Part shown: positions 24,127 to 32,879 of the stretch, piece after piece
Layout: each line of letters starts with the position of its first letter
Numbering within the stretch: position 1 is the first letter of the stretch
From: an uncultured Bacteroidales bacterium
Lineage (GTDB): Bacteria; Bacteroidota; Bacteroidia; Bacteroidales; F082
Length of the DNA: 64,000 nt
Direction: 5' to 3'
Assembly (NCBI GenBank): GCA_900317155.1
Contig: ONFO01000001.1
Coordinates: 186,001 to 250,000, forward strand
Notes under the pieces: model-generated
What the model saw: the letters and a program-made list of their open reading frames with translations, nothing else
What the model was told of the DNA's origin: nothing
Databases searched by the model: none
Translations under genes and position numbers: made by a program

Positions 24127-25239
24127 ATGAAAAAGGATAATACTATTTTTGTTACTACTCCATTACTTCCTAGTTTAGAAGAGTTTTACGACTGTTTGAA
24201 GGAAATTTGGGACAGCAAGTGGATTACAAACAATGGTCAGTTTCACCAACGGTTGGAAAAGGCTTTGTGTGATTATCTCGGGGTGGATTATTTGAGCCTC
24301 TTCACAAATGGTACATTACCATTGATTACAGCCTTGCAGGCGATGCACATCACTGGTGAGGTCATTACTACGCCTTACAGTTTCGTGGCGACCACCCATG
24401 CTTTGTGGTGGAATGGTATCAAGCCAGTTTTCGTTGATATTGACCCAACGAATTGTGGTCTTGACCCAGATAAGATTGAATCGGCGATCACTCCGCGTAC
24501 CACGGCTATCATGCCCGTGCATTGCTATGGAAAACCTTGCGACACGGTAAAGATCCAAGCCATTGCTGACAAATATGGGTTGAAGGTGATTTATGACGCA
24601 GCTCATGCTTTTGGCGTTGAGGTAAATGGTAAATCAATACTGAAGCAAGGTGATATGTCCACTTTGAGTTTCCATGCCACCAAGGTCTTCAATACTGCAG
24701 AGGGAGGTGCTCTGATTGTTAAAGATGCAGAGACTAAGAAAAGGATTGATTATCTGAAAAATTTTGGCTTTGCGGGTGAGACCGAGGTGGTCGCCCCAGG
24801 TATCAATAGTAAAATGGATGAGATAAGAGCGGTTTATGGACTGCTGAATTTGAAACAGGTAGATGATGCTATTGAGAAGCGTCATCAGGTAGCTATCCGA
24901 TATCGTGAGACCTTGAGAAACGTAAAGGGTATTCGTTTCTTTGACGACATGCCTGGTGTAAAGCATAATTATAGTTATTTTCCAATCTTCGTAAATGCGG
25001 AAGAATATGGAATGACCCGAGATGACCTCTATTTCAAGATGAAAGAGCGAGGCGTTTTGGGTAGGAGGTATTTCTATCCTCTCATCAGCACATTCAGCAC
25101 TTATAAAGGCTTGCCTTCGGCTTCCCCTGAGAACCTGCCTATTGCCACGCGGATTGCCAATGAGGTGATTTGTTTGCCCATGCACCACGAATTGAGCAAT
25201 GAGGATTTGTCAAGAATACTTGATTTGATTGTGAGATGA
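24127..25239 (+). CDS. DegT/DnrJ/EryC1/StrS aminotransferase (second copy)
   Basis: 370 aa PLP enzyme. Aldimine Lys186 in SFHATKVFNTAEGGAL; cofactor Asp157 in IYDAAHAFGV; FTNGTLPLITAL is the phosphate loop. The N-terminus (IFVTTPLLPSLEEFYDCL) and the HATKVFNTAEGG motif resemble the 4-amino-4,6-dideoxyhexose aminotransferases (VioA/RffA/FdtB group), so a dTDP- or UDP-4-keto-6-deoxy sugar is a plausible substrate. Start at ATG 24127; a GTG five codons earlier is possible. Overlaps the following ATP-grasp gene by 4 bases, which suggests the new amine is the acceptor for that ligase (inference). Confidence 0.87.
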   Translation: MKKDNTIFVTTPLLPSLEEFYDCLKEIWDSKWITNNGQFHQRLEKALCDYLGVDYLSLFTNGTLPLITALQAMHITGEVITTPYSFVATTHALWWNGIKPVFVDIDPTNCGLDPDKIESAITPRTTAIMPVHCYGKPCDTVKIQAIADKYGLKVIYDAAHAFGVEVNGKSILKQGDMSTLSFHATKVFNTAEGGALIVKDAETKKRIDYLKNFGFAGETEVVAPGINSKMDEIRAVYGLLNLKQVDDAIEKRHQVAIRYRETLRNVKGIRFFDDMPGVKHNYSYFPIFVNAEEYGMTRDDLYFKMKERGVLGRRYFYPLISTFSTYKGLPSASPENLPIATRIANEVICLPMHHELSNEDLSRILDLIVR

Positions 25240-26441
25240 AGAAAAAGAAGCTCATGTTGTTGGGAGGTATTCGTTATCTCGTGCCAGTCATTAAGGCTGC
25301 GCACGATCAAGGTTATTATGTCATCACTGCCGATTATTTACCTGACAACATTGCCCATAAATATAGTGATGAGTATGTCAATGTGAGCATCATTGATAAG
25401 GAAGCCGTACTGAAGGCAGCTCAGGACAAGCACATTGACGGTATCATGTCGTTTGGGGTGGATCCAGGAGTAGTGAGTGCAGCGTATGTTCAAGAAAAAA
25501 TGGGTTTGCCTTCATTTGGCCCGTATGAATCTGTCTGTATTTTACAAAACAAAGACCGCTTTCGCGCATTCCTTACCAATCATGGTTTCAATGTGCCTAA
25601 GGCAAAAGGTTATTCAAATATTAAGGAATCCCTAGCAGATCGAGATAAATTCGATTATCCAATTATTGTAAAACCTACGGATTCGGCTGGATCTAAAGGT
25701 GTGACAAGAGTAAATGATAAGAGCCAATTGAAATTGGCTGTTGAATATGCATTCAGCAAATCATACTCAGGTCACATTATTATAGAGGATTATATTGAGA
25801 AATCAGGATGTTCCTCTGATACTGATAGCTTTTCTGTTAATGGTGAATTGAAATTTGTAAGTTTCAATGCCCAGCATTTCGATTTGGAAGCAGCTAATCC
25901 ATATACACCTGCGGCATATTCTTGGCCATCCACATTTACAAAAGAACAAGAACAATACCTGACTATTGAGATACAGCGTCTTATCTCCCTTTTGGGGATG
26001 AAGACCAATATTTATAACATAGAGACTCGTATTGGGACAGATGGGAAACCATATATCATGGAGATGACTCCTCGTGGTGGTGGGAACCGCTTGTGTGAAA
26101 TGTTACACTATGCAACAGGTGTGGATTTGATAACTGCTATGACTCGTTATATAGTTGAAGATTCTATTCCGGAGGTTAACTATAAACCTTATAATGGCCA
26201 TTGGGCGGAAGTGATTCTTCATGCAGACAAGGAGGGCATGTTTGATCGTATCGAGATTTCTAAGGATTTACGTGCCATAATAGTGGAAGAAGATTTGTGG
26301 GTGACAAAGGGTGAGTATGTGAATTCATTTAACGGAGCTAACGATGCTATTGGGACGCTGGTTCTAAGGTTTGAGGATGAGAAGACTATGGCTGAATCCA
26401 TTAGTAATATACCTTCTTGGTTGAAAATTGTCGTTTTGTAA
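25236..26441 (+). CDS. ATP-grasp ligase, carbamoyl-phosphate-synthase-like (first of the cassette)
   Basis: 401 aa. An N-terminal Rossmann-like pre-ATP-grasp domain (MLLGGIRYLVPVIKAAHDQG) is followed by the ATP-grasp fold: NKDRFRAFL, YPIIVKPTDSAGSKGVTRV (ATP-binding loop), IIEDYIEKSG, and the metal-binding strand YIMEMTPRGGGNRL. Such enzymes activate a carboxylate as acyl phosphate and join it to an amine or thiol. The position directly after a sugar aminotransferase suggests aminoacylation of a sugar amine. Second ATP-grasp enzyme lies two genes on. Confidence 0.85.
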   Translation: MKKKKLMLLGGIRYLVPVIKAAHDQGYYVITADYLPDNIAHKYSDEYVNVSIIDKEAVLKAAQDKHIDGIMSFGVDPGVVSAAYVQEKMGLPSFGPYESVCILQNKDRFRAFLTNHGFNVPKAKGYSNIKESLADRDKFDYPIIVKPTDSAGSKGVTRVNDKSQLKLAVEYAFSKSYSGHIIIEDYIEKSGCSSDTDSFSVNGELKFVSFNAQHFDLEAANPYTPAAYSWPSTFTKEQEQYLTIEIQRLISLLGMKTNIYNIETRIGTDGKPYIMEMTPRGGGNRLCEMLHYATGVDLITAMTRYIVEDSIPEVNYKPYNGHWAEVILHADKEGMFDRIEISKDLRAIIVEEDLWVTKGEYVNSFNGANDAIGTLVLRFEDEKTMAESISNIPSWLKIVVL

Positions 26442-27389
26442 ATGAATGTCATAGGAGGGTATTTTGAATTGGAGCTTCGTAAAGGAGAACATTACCATAA
26501 AGAGGCCATAAGACTCAATACTGCACGTAACAGTTTTGAGTATGTGTTGCGTGCAGGCCACTTTAGCAAGGTGCATGTGCCGTATTACACTTGTGAGGTG
26601 ATGCTGGAGCCGATAAAAAAATTGGGAATTGATTATACTTTTTATCCTATTAATGAGGCTTTGGAGCCTCTTGAATTGCCAGAGCTAAAAGAGGGGGATG
26701 CTTTCCTTTACAACAACTATTTTGGTTTGAAGCAAACATGCGTGAAAAACCTTGTTGAGATTTATGGAAAGCGCTTGATAGTAGACAATGCTCAGGCGTT
26801 TTACGCAGAGCCAATACAAGGAATTAACACGTTTTATTCCGTGCGAAAATTCTTCGGTGTACCAGACGGAGCTTATCTATACACAAATAACCTCTGTCAT
26901 GAAGATTTAGAGCGGGATTATTCCTACGATAGAATGAGCCATTTGTTGAAACGTATTGATTCTGGAGCAGAATTTGGCTTTTATGATTTTAGAAATAATG
27001 ATGCCGCACTTTGCAATCAGGAGATAAAAAGGATGTCCAAATTGACGGAAGCCCTTCTTTTGGGAATCGACCATGAAACGGTAATACAAAAAAGAAGAAA
27101 AAACTTTTCTTTTCTGGACAAATTTCTGAAAGAAACCAATCTTATCCAATTGAAGTTGGACGAGGAATCAGTGCCAATGGTTTATCCTTATTATACAAAA
27201 GACCTCTCACTAAGGCAAAGATTAATAGAAAACAAGGTTTTTGTAGCGACTTATTGGCCGAATGTGAAGGAATGGGTCAAGGAAGGAATGGTGGAGTATG
27301 AAATGGCGGAACAATTGATACCCATCCCTATTGACCAGCGGTATGGTTCAGAAGAAATGCAAGTGGTTTGCGATATTGTTGCAAAATAG
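26442..27389 (+). CDS. Divergent PLP-fold protein, DegT-like
   Basis: 315 aa, shorter than normal DegT enzymes. The region LIVDNAQAFYAEPIQGINTF corresponds to the cofactor-Asp segment (Asp115) and FYSVRKFFGVPDGAYLY to the aldimine segment, with Lys136 as probable Schiff-base residue. The N-terminal NTARNSFEYVLRAG looks like the substrate-facing segment of DegT proteins. The family is hard to place by eye; it could be an aminotransferase, an epimerase-type PLP enzyme or a catalytically altered relative. It starts directly after the stop of the preceding ATP-grasp gene and stands between the two ATP-grasp genes. Confidence 0.6.
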   Translation: MNVIGGYFELELRKGEHYHKEAIRLNTARNSFEYVLRAGHFSKVHVPYYTCEVMLEPIKKLGIDYTFYPINEALEPLELPELKEGDAFLYNNYFGLKQTCVKNLVEIYGKRLIVDNAQAFYAEPIQGINTFYSVRKFFGVPDGAYLYTNNLCHEDLERDYSYDRMSHLLKRIDSGAEFGFYDFRNNDAALCNQEIKRMSKLTEALLLGIDHETVIQKRRKNFSFLDKFLKETNLIQLKLDEESVPMVYPYYTKDLSLRQRLIENKVFVATYWPNVKEWVKEGMVEYEMAEQLIPIPIDQRYGSEEMQVVCDIVAK

Positions 27390-27398
27390 TTATCTGGT

Positions 27399-28646
27399 AT
27401 GGATATCAAGGGGAAGAAACTGCTGATTCTTGGTGCAAACGCCATTATATGCGAGATAGTGAATGCGGCTAAAGCACTCGGAGTTTATACCATAGTGACT
27501 GATTACAATCCTATCGAGAAAGCTCCAGCGAAGTTGATTGCCGATGAGTATTGGAACGACAGCATTATGGACTATGATGTGCTGCTATTCAAGATCAAGG
27601 AACATGGGGTGGACGGCATTTTAACAGGCTTTATAGATATCGCGTTACTGCCGTATCAGCATTTGTGTGAACTCTCGGGCTTGCCATGCTACGCCACTAA
27701 AGAGGTACTTGAAATTACAATAGACAAGGCCAAATTCAAACAGCTTTGCCGAGACAATGGTGTATCTGTGATTCCTGAATACGATTTGAATACTTTTGAC
27801 CCTAATATAATTAATGCTGCAAACAAGGTCATAATCAAGCCTGTCGACAATAGCGGTTCGCGAGGAGTGGTAGTTTGTGACCAACCTAAGGATTTTGACA
27901 AGTGCTTGCAATATGCATTGTCATTTTCAAAAAAGAAACAAGTGGTAATTGAGCAGTATATGGAGTTAGATAGTATTTCGGCTTCCTACACTATTCAGGA
28001 TGGTGACATCACCCTTTCAACGTTGAATGATCGATATGTCCATAGGTCTCAAGACGGTGGTGCTGTGACTTGTTTGAGCTTGTATCCGTCGCACTATATT
28101 GAAAACTACATAGAAAAGATGAATGACAAGGTGTGTTCAATGTATAGAAATCTTGGCGTAAGAAATGGCATTTTGTCCATTCAGTTTTTCACAGACGGAG
28201 AGAACTATTATGTGATGGAGATGGGTTATAGATTGACGGGCGGACAACATTATATGATTAGCAAAGCTGAGAATGGGATTAGTTCCTTGGACCAGTTGAT
28301 ACATTTTGCTGTTACGGGCAAGATGGCTGATTTCTCCATTGCCGAAAAGGACAATGCTCGGTTTAATAATGTTTACTGCCATCTGTATATTTTGGGTAAA
28401 GAGGCTAGGATAGCACGATTTGAGGGCATGGATTTTTTGAAAAACTTGCCGGAATTGATACATTTTTCTCAAATGAAAATGGTAGGTGACACAATTGGAC
28501 CTGATGGTACGTCTGCACAGAAGGTTGTAGGTTTGCATTTGAAAGTGAAAGATAGGAACGATTTATACAGGATCTTGCAAGCTATTCATCGGGACTTCCA
28601 TTTTTATGATGAAAATGGGAATGACCTAACTCTTGAATCGATGTAA
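27399..28646 (+). CDS. ATP-grasp ligase (second of the cassette)
   Basis: 415 aa with a Rossmann pre-ATP-grasp start (LLILGANAIICEIVNAAKA), DKAKFKQLCRDNGV, KVIIKPVDNSGSRGVVVCD (nucleotide loop), VVIEQYMELDS and the metal site YYVMEMGYRLTGGQH. It is related in plan to the ligase at 25236 but clearly diverged, so the two probably catalyse successive or alternative couplings. Start ATG 9 bases after the PLP-fold gene. Confidence 0.83.
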   Translation: MDIKGKKLLILGANAIICEIVNAAKALGVYTIVTDYNPIEKAPAKLIADEYWNDSIMDYDVLLFKIKEHGVDGILTGFIDIALLPYQHLCELSGLPCYATKEVLEITIDKAKFKQLCRDNGVSVIPEYDLNTFDPNIINAANKVIIKPVDNSGSRGVVVCDQPKDFDKCLQYALSFSKKKQVVIEQYMELDSISASYTIQDGDITLSTLNDRYVHRSQDGGAVTCLSLYPSHYIENYIEKMNDKVCSMYRNLGVRNGILSIQFFTDGENYYVMEMGYRLTGGQHYMISKAENGISSLDQLIHFAVTGKMADFSIAEKDNARFNNVYCHLYILGKEARIARFEGMDFLKNLPELIHFSQMKMVGDTIGPDGTSAQKVVGLHLKVKDRNDLYRILQAIHRDFHFYDENGNDLTLESM

Positions 28647-28660
28647 TAATTGTTTTTGTT

Positions 28661-29557
28661 ATGAAATATTACACAATGAAAGAAACCCGTGGGTTTTTGG
28701 AAAGTATTGGTATGCCAGGTGGCGACCTGTATGATTTACCGACTTCTAAGAAGCGCTTCCCTGATGGAGGACAATATCGTTTTGAGGTTCCAGGAATCCA
28801 AGGTCCAGGACCTATGAAGGCTTTACTTGAGGCTTTGGATGGTTTTGGTATCCAAATTCACCGTGTAACGCAGACCAAGGGTATTATGTTTCTGACGGAT
28901 GACGAAATCAAACAAATGGTGGAATATGCCAAGGAATGGAATGTGCAGCTAGTTTTGGCTTGCGGTCCGCGTGCCACTACTGATACTTCTGCTTCTGTGA
29001 AGACGGAGGAAGGTCAGCGCATGGGGTATCGACTGAGAGGCGAGGAACAGATTGTCCGTGGCATTGAGGAAATTAGGCGTGGGGCACGATTGGGCGTCAG
29101 GGGATTCCTGGTTTATGACGAAGGACTGTTGTGGGCATTGGGCGAAGCGCGCAAGAAAGGTTTCATTCCTGCCGATTGCCATTTCAAGGTGAGTGCTCAT
29201 TCGGGACATGGCAATCCATGTTCTGCCCATTTGTTGGAGACCTTGGGCGCTGATTCCATCAACCCTGTGCGTGACATACAGGTGCAAATGTTGGCCGCTA
29301 TGCGTGCCGCCATCAATGTCCCGATTGACTTACACACGGAAAATCCAAAATCTAGCGGTGGTTTCATCCGTCATTATGAGGTGCCCGATTTCATCCGTGT
29401 GGCAGCTCCTGTCTATTTGAAGACGGGTGGTAGTGTGGCTGCTAACCATAGCTACGACACCACAGAGAAAGAAGCCAAGCAACGTGCCAAGCAAGTTGCT
29501 TTGGTTAAGCGTGTAATTGACGTTTACTATCCAGAAGCTATCGTTTCGCCAAAATAA
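28661..29557 (+). CDS. Putative TIM-barrel enzyme (U32-peptidase-like family)
   Basis: 298 aa, no signal peptide. Alternating beta-alpha pattern with conserved-looking segments: VPGIQGPGPMKALLEALDG, VQLVLACGPRATTDTS, GVRGFLVYDEGLLWALGEA, FKVSAHSGHGNPCSAHLLE, NVPIDLHTENPKSSGGFIRH and FIRVAAPVYLKTGGS. These give a TIM-barrel impression similar to U32-family or enolase/lyase barrels, but I do not recognise a characterised relative. The next gene, an HpcH/HpaI-type lyase, follows at once, so the two may act on one metabolite. Confidence 0.5.
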   Translation: MKYYTMKETRGFLESIGMPGGDLYDLPTSKKRFPDGGQYRFEVPGIQGPGPMKALLEALDGFGIQIHRVTQTKGIMFLTDDEIKQMVEYAKEWNVQLVLACGPRATTDTSASVKTEEGQRMGYRLRGEEQIVRGIEEIRRGARLGVRGFLVYDEGLLWALGEARKKGFIPADCHFKVSAHSGHGNPCSAHLLETLGADSINPVRDIQVQMLAAMRAAINVPIDLHTENPKSSGGFIRHYEVPDFIRVAAPVYLKTGGSVAANHSYDTTEKEAKQRAKQVALVKRVIDVYYPEAIVSPK

Positions 29558-29563
29558 AGGAGG
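29558..29563 (+). promoter_or_regulatory. Shine-Dalgarno AGGAGG deciding the GTG start at 29571
   Basis: AGGAGG lies 7 bases before the GTG. Bacteroidota genes rarely show strong SD sequences, and most other starts here have none, so this one marks the start codon clearly. Confidence 0.7.
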
Positions 29564-29570
29564 AACTGTT

Positions 29571-30707
29571 GTGCGTCACCATCAGTATAATCCAAACTAC
29601 CATTTCGTAAAGGAACCGGTAGACTTTAACAAGTACACAGACCGAAAGTTGCTCCAGTATTGTCTTGGAGCTACCATGTATATGCCTGGTACCAAGGATT
29701 TTGCACAGGCCATCATTGACAAAAAATATCCGGGACTTACCTCTATGGTGATGTGTTTTGAGGATGCTTGTCGTGAAGAAGATGTACCTTCAGCAGAGCA
29801 GAATTGCCTACGGGTATTAGAGACATTAAGGCATAAGGTGGAAGGTGGTGAATTGGCTTACGAGGACATTCCTCTTATCTTTTTCCGTGTACGTAATGTG
29901 GAGCAATTCAAGCATTTTGCCAAGTTGTTACCCAAAGAATCCGTTCCATTTATCACCGGGTTTAACTTTCCTAAGTTCAACAGTTTGAATGCCGCGGCTT
30001 ACATGGATCATCTTGTCGACCTTAATAATCGTTTCGATGAAGTGCTCTATGGGATGCCCATCATTGAAGATGCGCGTGTGGCATACAAGGAGAGCCGGTT
30101 GGATGAGCTGATGGCCGTTAAGCGTGTGCTTGACCAAAACAAGGAATTGGTGCTGAATGTGCGAGTTGGTGGGACCGATTTTTCGTCTTGCTTTGGGGTA
30201 CGTCGCGGCATCAATTATACCATTTATGATATTATGACCGTGTCGAATTGTCTGATGGATATTCTTAATGTTTTTACTCGCAATAACGATTATACGGTGA
30301 GTGGTCCGGTTTGGGAGTATTTCCGCGTAAACAAGCGGATGAAAGAGATGATCGAGTTGCCGAAGATTGACTTACAGCAGACGTTGCTGAAACGTAAAGC
30401 CATTGTGAATGATGCTGTAGACGGTCTGATGCGTGAACTGGTTCTTGACCAAGCCAACGGTTTCATGGGCAAGACCTGCATTCATCCCTCACATCTGAAT
30501 TATATCAATGGCATGTTGGCAGTAACCAAGGATGAATATGATGATGCTTACCAGATCAAGCATAATTCTGGTGGTGTGGTGAAAGGCACGAAGGGCATGA
30601 ATGAGATAGGTCCGCACAAAGCATGGGCCGAACGCATCATGATGCGTGCCGAAGCGTATGGGGTGATTGATAACGAGAGCGGCTATTTTGAGTTGTTTGG
30701 AGAATGA
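29571..30707 (+). CDS. HpcH/HpaI (CitE-like) aldolase/lyase family protein
   Basis: 378 aa TIM-barrel C-C bond lyase. The family pattern is seen in LGATMYMPGTKDFAQAI (substrate phosphate region), TSMVMCFEDACREED (metal Glu/Asp), ELVLNVRVGGTDFSSCFG and GFMGKTCIHPSHLNYING, the typical CitE-like closing motif. The start is set to the GTG at 29571, which follows a strong Shine-Dalgarno sequence (GGAGG, 29559-29563), unusual in this window. CitE-like lyases act on CoA or free beta-hydroxy acids; here the product could feed the neighbouring ATP-grasp ligases. It overlaps the acyltransferase gene by 4 bases. Confidence 0.8.
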   Translation: MRHHQYNPNYHFVKEPVDFNKYTDRKLLQYCLGATMYMPGTKDFAQAIIDKKYPGLTSMVMCFEDACREEDVPSAEQNCLRVLETLRHKVEGGELAYEDIPLIFFRVRNVEQFKHFAKLLPKESVPFITGFNFPKFNSLNAAAYMDHLVDLNNRFDEVLYGMPIIEDARVAYKESRLDELMAVKRVLDQNKELVLNVRVGGTDFSSCFGVRRGINYTIYDIMTVSNCLMDILNVFTRNNDYTVSGPVWEYFRVNKRMKEMIELPKIDLQQTLLKRKAIVNDAVDGLMRELVLDQANGFMGKTCIHPSHLNYINGMLAVTKDEYDDAYQIKHNSGGVVKGTKGMNEIGPHKAWAERIMMRAEAYGVIDNESGYFELFGE

Positions 30708-31741
30708 CCTCGATGGTGAAACAATACAATTATTGCCTTGATTTCATTAAGGGAATTGCGTGTATGTTTGTGGTTTTTATGCACTGCGAATTTCCGGGTT
30801 TTATGGGAATTGCAGTACAAGCCATTAGCCGATTTTGTGTGCCATTCTTTTTCATGGTGTCAGGCTATTTTTGTTTTCGTCCGCTGGCGAAAATAAATGA
30901 TGGTCAATTACCTACAATTGATTCAGGAATGTTGAGGATCAAGAAGAAAATATTACATATAGGTAAGATAACGATTTATGCATCATTGTTTTATCTTGCT
31001 TTCGTTTTGCTTCGACAACTGATTTTACATAATCAAAACATGACAATAACCAAGAAAGATGTAGTCTATTGGGTGGTGTTCAATGTTCCTCAAGTGGTGG
31101 CTGGACAATATTGGTTTCTTTTTGCTTTGCTGTATGCGTACGTTTTTTACGGCATATTGGAGCGTTTTCATCTTCGACGTTTTGCATATATTCTTGCTGC
31201 TGTCATGTTTGTGGTTTACATTGTTATGGCCCAAGGTATGCATCTTGTTGGAATTAAAATACTGAATTGTTACTATCGAAATTGGTTGATTGAAGCGTTC
31301 CCGTACTTTATGCTTGGACATTGGATACATGAGAACGAGAATGAAACAAACATTTCAAACAAATCACTTTTGCTAATGATAGTAGTTTTCACTTTGCTGT
31401 GTTTGGTTGAAAGGAGACTGCTGGGTAGAGATTTTGGTGTGAATATTTGTACCATTCCTCAAGTGTTTGCTTTGTTTGTGTATGGAGTTAAGAACCCAAA
31501 TCGTCACGAAGGTGCTATTCAACGATTAGGGCTGGATTGCTCAATGTTGGTTTATATCTTGCACCCCGCTGTTTGGCATTCTTTGGATAAAATATATAGT
31601 TTTGCTGGTATTTCTAATCATGTTCTAGCTTTATACTTGAGGCCGTTATTGGTATTGGGATTATCTATATTTTTTGCTTGGCTTTTTAATATGATAGTGG
31701 CTTTTTTCAAGTCTAATCGTATGGCTTCAGTTAGAACTTGA
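30704..31741 (+). CDS. AT3-family membrane acyltransferase
   Basis: 345 aa integral membrane protein with about ten hydrophobic segments. The N-terminus shows the AT3 pattern LDFIKGIACMFVVFMHCEFP with the conserved His, followed by FCVPFFFMVSGYF. AT3 enzymes O-acylate (usually O-acetylate) polysaccharides during or after export. Start overlaps the HpcH/HpaI gene (ATGA); a second ATG three codons later is possible. First of three AT3 genes in the locus. Confidence 0.87.
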   Translation: MTSMVKQYNYCLDFIKGIACMFVVFMHCEFPGFMGIAVQAISRFCVPFFFMVSGYFCFRPLAKINDGQLPTIDSGMLRIKKKILHIGKITIYASLFYLAFVLLRQLILHNQNMTITKKDVVYWVVFNVPQVVAGQYWFLFALLYAYVFYGILERFHLRRFAYILAAVMFVVYIVMAQGMHLVGIKILNCYYRNWLIEAFPYFMLGHWIHENENETNISNKSLLLMIVVFTLLCLVERRLLGRDFGVNICTIPQVFALFVYGVKNPNRHEGAIQRLGLDCSMLVYILHPAVWHSLDKIYSFAGISNHVLALYLRPLLVLGLSIFFAWLFNMIVAFFKSNRMASVRT

Positions 31742-31797
31742 ACGCGGAAGTGATGATTATATGGTAGAATCTTATAAGCCAAATTGTTGATTGCATT

Positions 31798-32877
31798 ATG
31801 GGGATAAAAATGAAAATATATAAGCACCTCCCTTTGGATACAAGGGCATGGTTGTTTGAGAAAAAACTGATGGATAGGCATTGGCCCTCTTGGTATGGGG
31901 AGACTTATCGTTCCGTTTTGAATCAGGCATTTGATACTTTTCTTACGCCGGAAGAGCGGAGTGATAAAAAATTGATGCGTGAATTGACGAATGATATCGT
32001 AAAATGCTGGTTACGATACCAGGCTCTCCCATACGAGTATTTTTTGTTCGACTTGAGGCATGGTGATGATAAAAAGCGAGCATCATTCCTCACGGATATT
32101 CAAAAGAGTCAAGCCTGCGCTAGTTTTTCAAATTTGGATGCTTATTTGAATGAAGTGTGCGACAAATTTGCATTTTATCAATTGATGAAGCCGTTTTTCT
32201 GCCGAAAAGTGTTTCATGTCAATGATTCGACAGACAAGGAGGAGTTTGTGAAATTTGCTTTGGATACTAAGTCACTCTTCTGCAAATTGTCCAAGGGATC
32301 ACGTGGTAATGGTGCTTTTGCTGAAGAGGTGTCGAGTGAGGAAGATGCAGAGCGTCTATTGTTGCGATTGACTACTTCGACTGAAAATGTCTGGGTGGTG
32401 GAGGAACGAATACAGCAATGTGTAGAAATGGCGCAATGGAATGAATCAAGTGTGAATACCGTGCGTCTTCCTTCTTTTATGTCCAAGACAGGGTTCAAAG
32501 TTCTGTGTCCTGCATTTAGAACAGGTCGAAAGGGCTCTATTGTTGATAATGCCGCACAAGGAAGCATAGTTGCAGGAATAGATATTTCTTCTGGAAATTT
32601 AATAACAGATGGCGTCGATGAATTTGGTCACACTTTTGTGAAACATCCTGATTCTGGTTTAGTATTCAAAGGATGGCATATTCCTTACTGGAAAGAGTTA
32701 TTGGAAATAGCGGAGCAAGCCCATCGTACAATTCCGCATCATAAATATATTGGCTGGGATTTTGCACTTACAGATAAAGGATGGGTGTTGGTTGAAGGTA
32801 ATTGGGGTCAAATGATTGGACAGTATGCTACCAAAGTTGGTGTGAAGGACTTATTTATGAAATATATAACTGATTAA
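31798..32877 (+). CDS. Sugar-transfer-associated ATP-grasp protein (copy 1)
   Basis: 359 aa, ATPgrasp_ST type. Key parts: CKLSKGSRGNGAF (nucleotide loop), WVVEERIQQ, NESSVNTVRLPSF, and the metal-binding end HKYIGWDFALTDKGWVLVEGN. The family is found only in polysaccharide loci and is predicted to ligate amino acids or other carboxylates to sugars; no member is well characterised. It is most similar by eye to the copy at 57720 (shared FCRKVFHV/FKRDVCRV, KGWHIPYW/KGWQVPRW blocks). A second ATG at 31807 is an alternative start. Confidence 0.82.
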   Translation: MGIKMKIYKHLPLDTRAWLFEKKLMDRHWPSWYGETYRSVLNQAFDTFLTPEERSDKKLMRELTNDIVKCWLRYQALPYEYFLFDLRHGDDKKRASFLTDIQKSQACASFSNLDAYLNEVCDKFAFYQLMKPFFCRKVFHVNDSTDKEEFVKFALDTKSLFCKLSKGSRGNGAFAEEVSSEEDAERLLLRLTTSTENVWVVEERIQQCVEMAQWNESSVNTVRLPSFMSKTGFKVLCPAFRTGRKGSIVDNAAQGSIVAGIDISSGNLITDGVDEFGHTFVKHPDSGLVFKGWHIPYWKELLEIAEQAHRTIPHHKYIGWDFALTDKGWVLVEGNWGQMIGQYATKVGVKDLFMKYITD

Positions 32878-32879
32878 AT

